A stretch of DNA of 64,000 nt from Corynebacterium variabile (GTDB taxonomy: Bacteria > Actinomycetota > Actinomycetes > Mycobacteriales > Mycobacteriaceae). The notes under the pieces were generated by a model. The model was not told the origin of the DNA. It was given only the letters and a program-made list of their open reading frames with translations, and ran no database searches. Below are positions 60,902 to 64,000 of this stretch, in pieces. The first letter of the stretch is position 1, and every line of letters starts with the position of its first letter. The stretch is from contig NZ_BJNT01000004.1 of the NCBI RefSeq assembly GCF_006539825.1, forward strand, positions 124,001 to 188,000, read 5' to 3'. The translations under genes were made by a program, and so were the position numbers.

Positions 60902-61598
60902 CGCCGGCGACCTGCACCTCGCCGTCGAGCTTGAAGAAGAGCAGGCTCATGACGTCGTCGCCGTTCTCGTCGGTGATGTAGACGAGGCGGGAGGCACGCA
61001 GGGTGTCCTCGTCGATGTCGGTGCGCTCCAGCATCTCGTTCATGCCGTCGATGTCTTCGTCGGCGAGATCCTCGAACTCGGACTCGGCGGGCTTCTCGGT
61101 CCGGCCGACATCGACGCCGCGGGCGAAGTACTCCTCGACCTCGGCGATCCCGTCTTCGCTGAAGGACCCGAGGTCGTCCTTCTCCTGCTGGTAGACGGCG
61201 TCCACCAGGTTGTCGCTGCCCCAGTCGAGGTAGTCGTCGACGGTCTCGACCTCGGTGAAGGACTCCGCGATGTCGTGCATGCGGTCCTCATCGCTGTCAT
61301 CGTCACCGCCGATGAGGAAATAGGCGGCGACAGCTGCGGAGATGACGACGATCACGGCGATGACACCACCGATGATCAGGCCCGTCTTCTTCGTCGGCGA
61401 CTGCCCGGCGGGCGGCTGCTGGCCCCAGTGGGAGGGGTCGAGGCCCTGTCCCTGCTGCCACGCCTGGCCGGGATGGTCTGACTGAGCCTGCCACAGCTGC
61501 TGCGGATCCTGTGGCGGCTGCTGCTGCTGAGGGTTCTGCCCGTACGGGTTCTGTGGATTCTTCGGTTCGCCCCAGGAGTTTCCGGACTGATCAGACAT
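60873..61598 (-). CDS. hypothetical membrane-anchored protein
   Basis: This protein of about 241 residues has a Gln/Pro/Gly-rich cytoplasmic start (QNPQQQQPPQDPQQLW), one membrane helix (TGLIIGGVIAVIVVISAAVAAYFLI), then an acidic extracytoplasmic domain rich in Asp and Glu. It has the architecture of corynebacterial DUF4878-like envelope proteins, but no family was recognised. It converges on the PepSY gene, overlapping its last 29 bases. The start ATG 61598 was preferred over 61631 because it has AGGAAG upstream. Confidence 0.78.
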   Translation of the reverse strand: MSDQSGNSWGEPKNPQNPYGQNPQQQQPPQDPQQLWQAQSDHPGQAWQQGQGLDPSHWGQQPPAGQSPTKKTGLIIGGVIAVIVVISAAVAAYFLIGGDDDSDEDRMHDIAESFTEVETVDDYLDWGSDNLVDAVYQQEKDDLGSFSEDGIAEVEEYFARGVDVGRTEKPAESEFEDLADEDIDGMNEMLERTDIDEDTLRASRLVYITDENGDDVMSLLFFKLDGEVQVAGVTQEGDPQA

Positions 61599-61716
61599 GT
61601 CTTCTTCCTCTGTTGTCGACTCTGTTTCCACTGTAGAACTTTACGGAGGTGATTTTCAGGCCCGAATGTGGGGAAAGGGACACCCGGGAACCGGTGGAGG
61701 ACGCCGCCCGCCGAGT

Positions 61717-61732
61717 GTTTCCGCGGAGTTAA
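61717..61732 (+). promoter_or_regulatory. GlnR-like box in the urease promoter region
   Basis: GTTTC-n6-GTTAA (61717-61732), which reads leftward as TTAAC-TCCGCG-GAAAC, is the same box as at 9791-9806 and 43976-43991. It lies about 73 bases before ureA in a 206-base region between divergent genes that otherwise shows no features. A -10 for ureA could not be fixed. Confidence 0.5.
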
Positions 61733-61804
61733 ACCCCACAATCGGCGGCACACGGCGTCCCGCCCCGGCAGTACCGTAGGGGCAGAACCGACCGGAAGGA
61801 CGCC

Positions 61805-62110
61805 ATGGATCTCACTCCCCGGGAGCAGGAGAAACTCCTCCTGTTCACCGCCGCTGAAGTCTCCCGCCGCCGCCTCGCCCGCGGCCTGGCACTCAACGTC
61901 CCGGAGGCGACCGCGCTGATCAGCGAGGCCGTCGTCGAGGCCGCCCGGGACGGGCGCACCGTCGCCGAGGCGATGGAGATCGGCACACAGGTCCTCGGCC
62001 CCGACCAGGTGCAGGAGGGCGTGCGTGACCTGCTCAGCCTCATCCAGGTCGAGGCGACCTTCCCCGACGGGACGAAGCTGGTCAGCGTCCACGACCCGAT
62101 CGGGCAGTAG
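61805..62110 (+). CDS. ureA: urease gamma subunit
   Basis: This 101-residue protein begins [20 protein letters not shown], with [33 protein letters not shown] and [16 protein letters not shown], all standard for UreA. It is one of the three structural subunits of the nickel enzyme that hydrolyses urea to ammonia and carbamate. GGAAGG precedes the ATG. The next gene in the operon is not ureB but a CbiX-like protein. Confidence 0.97.
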   Translation: MDLTPREQEKLLLFTAAEVSRRRLARGLALNVPEATALISEAVVEAARDGRTVAEAMEIGTQVLGPDQVQEGVRDLLSLIQVEATFPDGTKLVSVHDPIGQ

Positions 62111-62120
62111 GAGGAGCGGC

Positions 62121-62879
62121 ATGAGCATCACCGTCCTCTACGCCGGCGCCGAGGCGTCCACCCCGGATGCGCTCGCCAACGCCACCGGCGTCCCCGTCGT
62201 CACCGGCCCCCGCGCGCTCGCCCCCTACCTGGAGCAGGCACGTCAGCAGGAGGAACCGCTGGTCGTCATCCCCGCCGGGACCGACCGTGACCTCACCTCG
62301 GTCACCCAGGCCGCGCAGGCCCTGCAGTGGGCACAGCGTTCCGGTACCGAGGTCATTCTCGGCCCGTCGCTGGTGGACGCCACCCGCGCCATCGCCGAGA
62401 TGCGTCGTCATCTGCGCGCCGCGAAAGGGAAGGACGCCGTCCTGATTCTCGCGAAGACGGTGGATCCTTTCGCGGACGCCGAGCTGCTGCGCAGGGTGCG
62501 CCTGGCCCGGCAGTTCTCCGAGGACCTCGAGGTCGAGGTCGCTTTCGAGGGATCCTGGCCGACCCTGGAGAAGGCCCGCGAGCGGCTGCGTCTGCTGGGT
62601 GCCCACGACGTCGTCGAGTTCCGCGCGGACCTAGCGCTGGGGGAGGACAGGGAGGATGCAGGCACGGCTGAACCACTGTTCCGGGCGTCCGCCCTGGCCA
62701 CGGCGGTGGAGCGGGCGGCGCACACGGCAGTCCACCTGGCCCGTGACCACCATGACGACGGCATCGCCGTCGGCCTGCTCGCCGACCACGCCGCCGGGTT
62801 CGCCCACTCCCACGGCGACGAAGACCATTCGCCTTCGCACCCCCGTTCCCACGGCCATTCGCACAGCCACCACCACTAG
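62121..62879 (+). CDS. CbiX/SirB-like chelatase-fold protein with His-rich tail, inserted in the urease operon
   Basis: This protein of about 252 residues starts at ATG 62121 with GAGGAG upstream. Residues 105-190 resemble the second half of CbiX/sirohydrochlorin chelatases ([26 protein letters not shown], then [29 protein letters not shown]). The N-terminal half is a similar but more diverged unit. The C-terminal 30 residues are rich in His ([24 protein letters not shown]), as in nickel-handling proteins. Lying between ureA and ureB with short gaps, it is probably a nickel chaperone or storage protein for urease. I know no standard urease accessory protein of this type. Confidence 0.75.
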   Translation: MSITVLYAGAEASTPDALANATGVPVVTGPRALAPYLEQARQQEEPLVVIPAGTDRDLTSVTQAAQALQWAQRSGTEVILGPSLVDATRAIAEMRRHLRAAKGKDAVLILAKTVDPFADAELLRRVRLARQFSEDLEVEVAFEGSWPTLEKARERLRLLGAHDVVEFRADLALGEDREDAGTAEPLFRASALATAVERAAHTAVHLARDHHDDGIAVGLLADHAAGFAHSHGDEDHSPSHPRSHGHSHSHHH

Positions 62880-62893
62880 GCAGGAGAACCACC

Positions 62894-63298
62894 ATGTCCG
62901 GATCCGCCGCCGGCTACGGCACCGCACCGGGTGCCGCGCCGACCATCGAGCTCAACCCGGGGCGTCGTACCACCACGCTGCGGGTCGCCAACACCGGTGA
63001 CCGCGCCGTCCAGGTCGGTTCGCACTACCACTTCTTCGAGGTCAACCCCGCGCTCTCCTTCGACCGGGAGGCCGCCTGGGGCATGCACCTGTCCATCCCC
63101 TCCGGGCTGGCCGTGCGCTTCGAACCCGGAGACACCCGTGAGGTGGAGCTCGTGGACTTCGGTGGACGCCGCGTCCTGTTCGGTTTCGCGGGGCTGACCG
63201 AAGGAGCCCTCGATGACCCGGCCGTGAAGGCCGCCGCGCTGGAGAACCTTCCTGTCTTCCTGGCCAGCAATGACACACTCCCGGAGGAACTGAACTGA
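62894..63298 (+). CDS. ureB: urease beta subunit
   Basis: This 134-residue protein has UreB features: [34 protein letters not shown], then [25 protein letters not shown] and [20 protein letters not shown] precedes the ATG. The stop codon overlaps the ureC start (TGATG). Its C-terminus (about residues 105-134, [20 protein letters not shown]) is longer than in compact UreB proteins. Confidence 0.96.
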   Translation: MSGSAAGYGTAPGAAPTIELNPGRRTTTLRVANTGDRAVQVGSHYHFFEVNPALSFDREAAWGMHLSIPSGLAVRFEPGDTREVELVDFGGRRVLFGFAGLTEGALDDPAVKAAALENLPVFLASNDTLPEELN

Positions 63299-64000
63299 TG
63301 AGCTCGATCGACCGACACCGCTACCAGGAGATCTACGGCCCCACCACCGGGGACACCGTCCGGCTGGCGGACACCGACCTCACCGTACGCATCACCCGTG
63401 ACTTCCTGGCGGACGCCTACGGCGACGAGTCCGTCTACGGCGGCGGCAAGGCTGTGCGCGACGGCATGGCCCAGGACCCCACCGCCACCGCGGCGACCGG
63501 CGCGCTCGACACCGTCATCACCGGCGTCATCGTGCTCGACGCCGTCGCGGGCGTGGTCAAGGGTGATGTCGGCATTCGCGACGGCCGCATCGTGAAGATC
63601 GGCAAGGCCGGCAACCCGAACACCCAGGACGGCGTGGACCCGGAGCTGGTCATGGGGCCAGGTACCGAGGTCATCGCCGGTGAACACCGCGTCCTCACCG
63701 CGGGTGGGGTGGACTCCCACATCCACTACATCACCCCGCAGCAGGCAGAACACGGCCTCGCCGGCGGCATCACCACCTTCTTCGGCGGCGGGACCGGACC
63801 GGCCGAGGGGACGCTCGGCACGACCTGCACCCCGGGCCCGAACGGCGTGCAGTTCATGCTGCGCGCCGCCGAGGGCATGCCGGTGAACACCGGCTTCCTC
63901 GGCAAGGGCTCCGGAGCCCTGCCCGAGGCGCTGGCCGAGCAGATCGTCGGCGGTGCCGCGGGCCTGAAGATCCACGAGGACTGGGGTGCGACCCCGGCGA
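63298..64000 (+). CDS. ureC: urease alpha subunit (cut by window edge)
   Basis: The first 234 residues of about 570 are present: [21 protein letters not shown], then [12 protein letters not shown]-like [14 protein letters not shown] (HxH nickel ligands), [18 protein letters not shown] and GLKIHEDWG, with the Lys that is carbamylated to bridge the two nickels. It is the catalytic subunit of urease. The window ends just after the active-site Lys. Confidence 0.98.
   Translation, partial: MSSIDRHRYQEIYGPTTGDTVRLADTDLTVRITRDFLADAYGDESVYGGGKAVRDGMAQDPTATAATGALDTVITGVIVLDAVAGVVKGDVGIRDGRIVKIGKAGNPNTQDGVDPELVMGPGTEVIAGEHRVLTAGGVDSHIHYITPQQAEHGLAGGITTFFGGGTGPAEGTLGTTCTPGPNGVQFMLRAAEGMPVNTGFLGKGSGALPEALAEQIVGGAAGLKIHEDWGATPA

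Overview
The window is very GC-rich and densely packed. Genes commonly overlap by 4 bases (ATGA/GTGA junctions), GTG and TTG starts are frequent, and lipoprotein and twin-arginine signals are of actinobacterial type. Together with the gene content (MoxR-DUF58-transglutaminase block, YibE/F protein, membrane alpha/beta-hydrolase of the mycobacterial type, ureA-ureB-ureC as separate genes) this points to a member of the Mycobacteriales, probably a high-GC Corynebacterium or close relative. That placement is inference.

Layout. 1-224: end of a 5-hydroxyisourate hydrolase gene. 241-4626: moxR, a DUF58 gene and a tgpA-like transglutaminase. 4723-8069: acyl-CoA dehydrogenase, MaoC-type hydratase and, opposite, a D-amino-acid-oxidase-like flavoprotein. 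8225-21953: a nitrogen-heterocycle catabolic region. It has a long leftward operon (cytosine-deaminase-like amidohydrolase, NMT1/THI5-type ABC transporter with two tandem binding proteins, FAD-linked oxidase, creatininase-family protein, pyridoxamine-phosphate-oxidase-like protein), a separate leftward amidohydrolase, and a divergent rightward operon (ferredoxin-NAD(P)H reductase, amidohydrolase with altered metal ligands, Fe(II)/2-oxoglutarate oxygenase). 22023-25896: a TPP-riboswitch-controlled SDR/flavin-monooxygenase pair and an acyl-CoA ligase. 26151-31287: PNPOx-like protein, two metallo-beta-lactamase-fold hydrolases, membrane proteins and a remnant of an NCS2 purine permease. 31370-43882: a second 2-oxoglutarate oxygenase, aquaporin, FMO-like flavoprotein, allantoicase, allantoinase, a DUF6986-type aldolase, PhoX phosphatase, NCS1 permease and a hydantoin/allantoin-racemase-family protein. 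44114-61598: MFS/TetR pair, amino acid racemase, YibE/F, FecCD-type metal/siderophore transporter with a methyltransferase, ArsR/PcuC/PepSY copper-like group and hypotheticals. 61805-64000: start of the urease operon.

How it fits together. HIU hydrolase, allantoinase, allantoicase, the aldolase, purine/ureide transporters (NCS1 intact, NCS2 broken), several purine/pyrimidine-type amidohydrolases and urease read as a route from purines or related heterocycles through allantoin and urea to ammonia. Several of these units share a promoter signature: a box of the form TTnAC-n6-GAAAC (close to the GlnR consensus of other actinobacteria), often 10-11 bases upstream of TAGATT or TAGAGT. Two of the units also share a conserved, foldable 5' leader that looks like a riboswitch candidate.

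Most unusual items: the conserved leader RNA (9692-9751 and 18292-18379), a CbiX-like protein with a histidine-rich tail between ureA and ureB, a family of four exactly 72-bp palindromic elements, a TPP riboswitch in front of an SDR/luciferase-like monooxygenase pair, and an amidohydrolase that has lost two of its four metal ligands.
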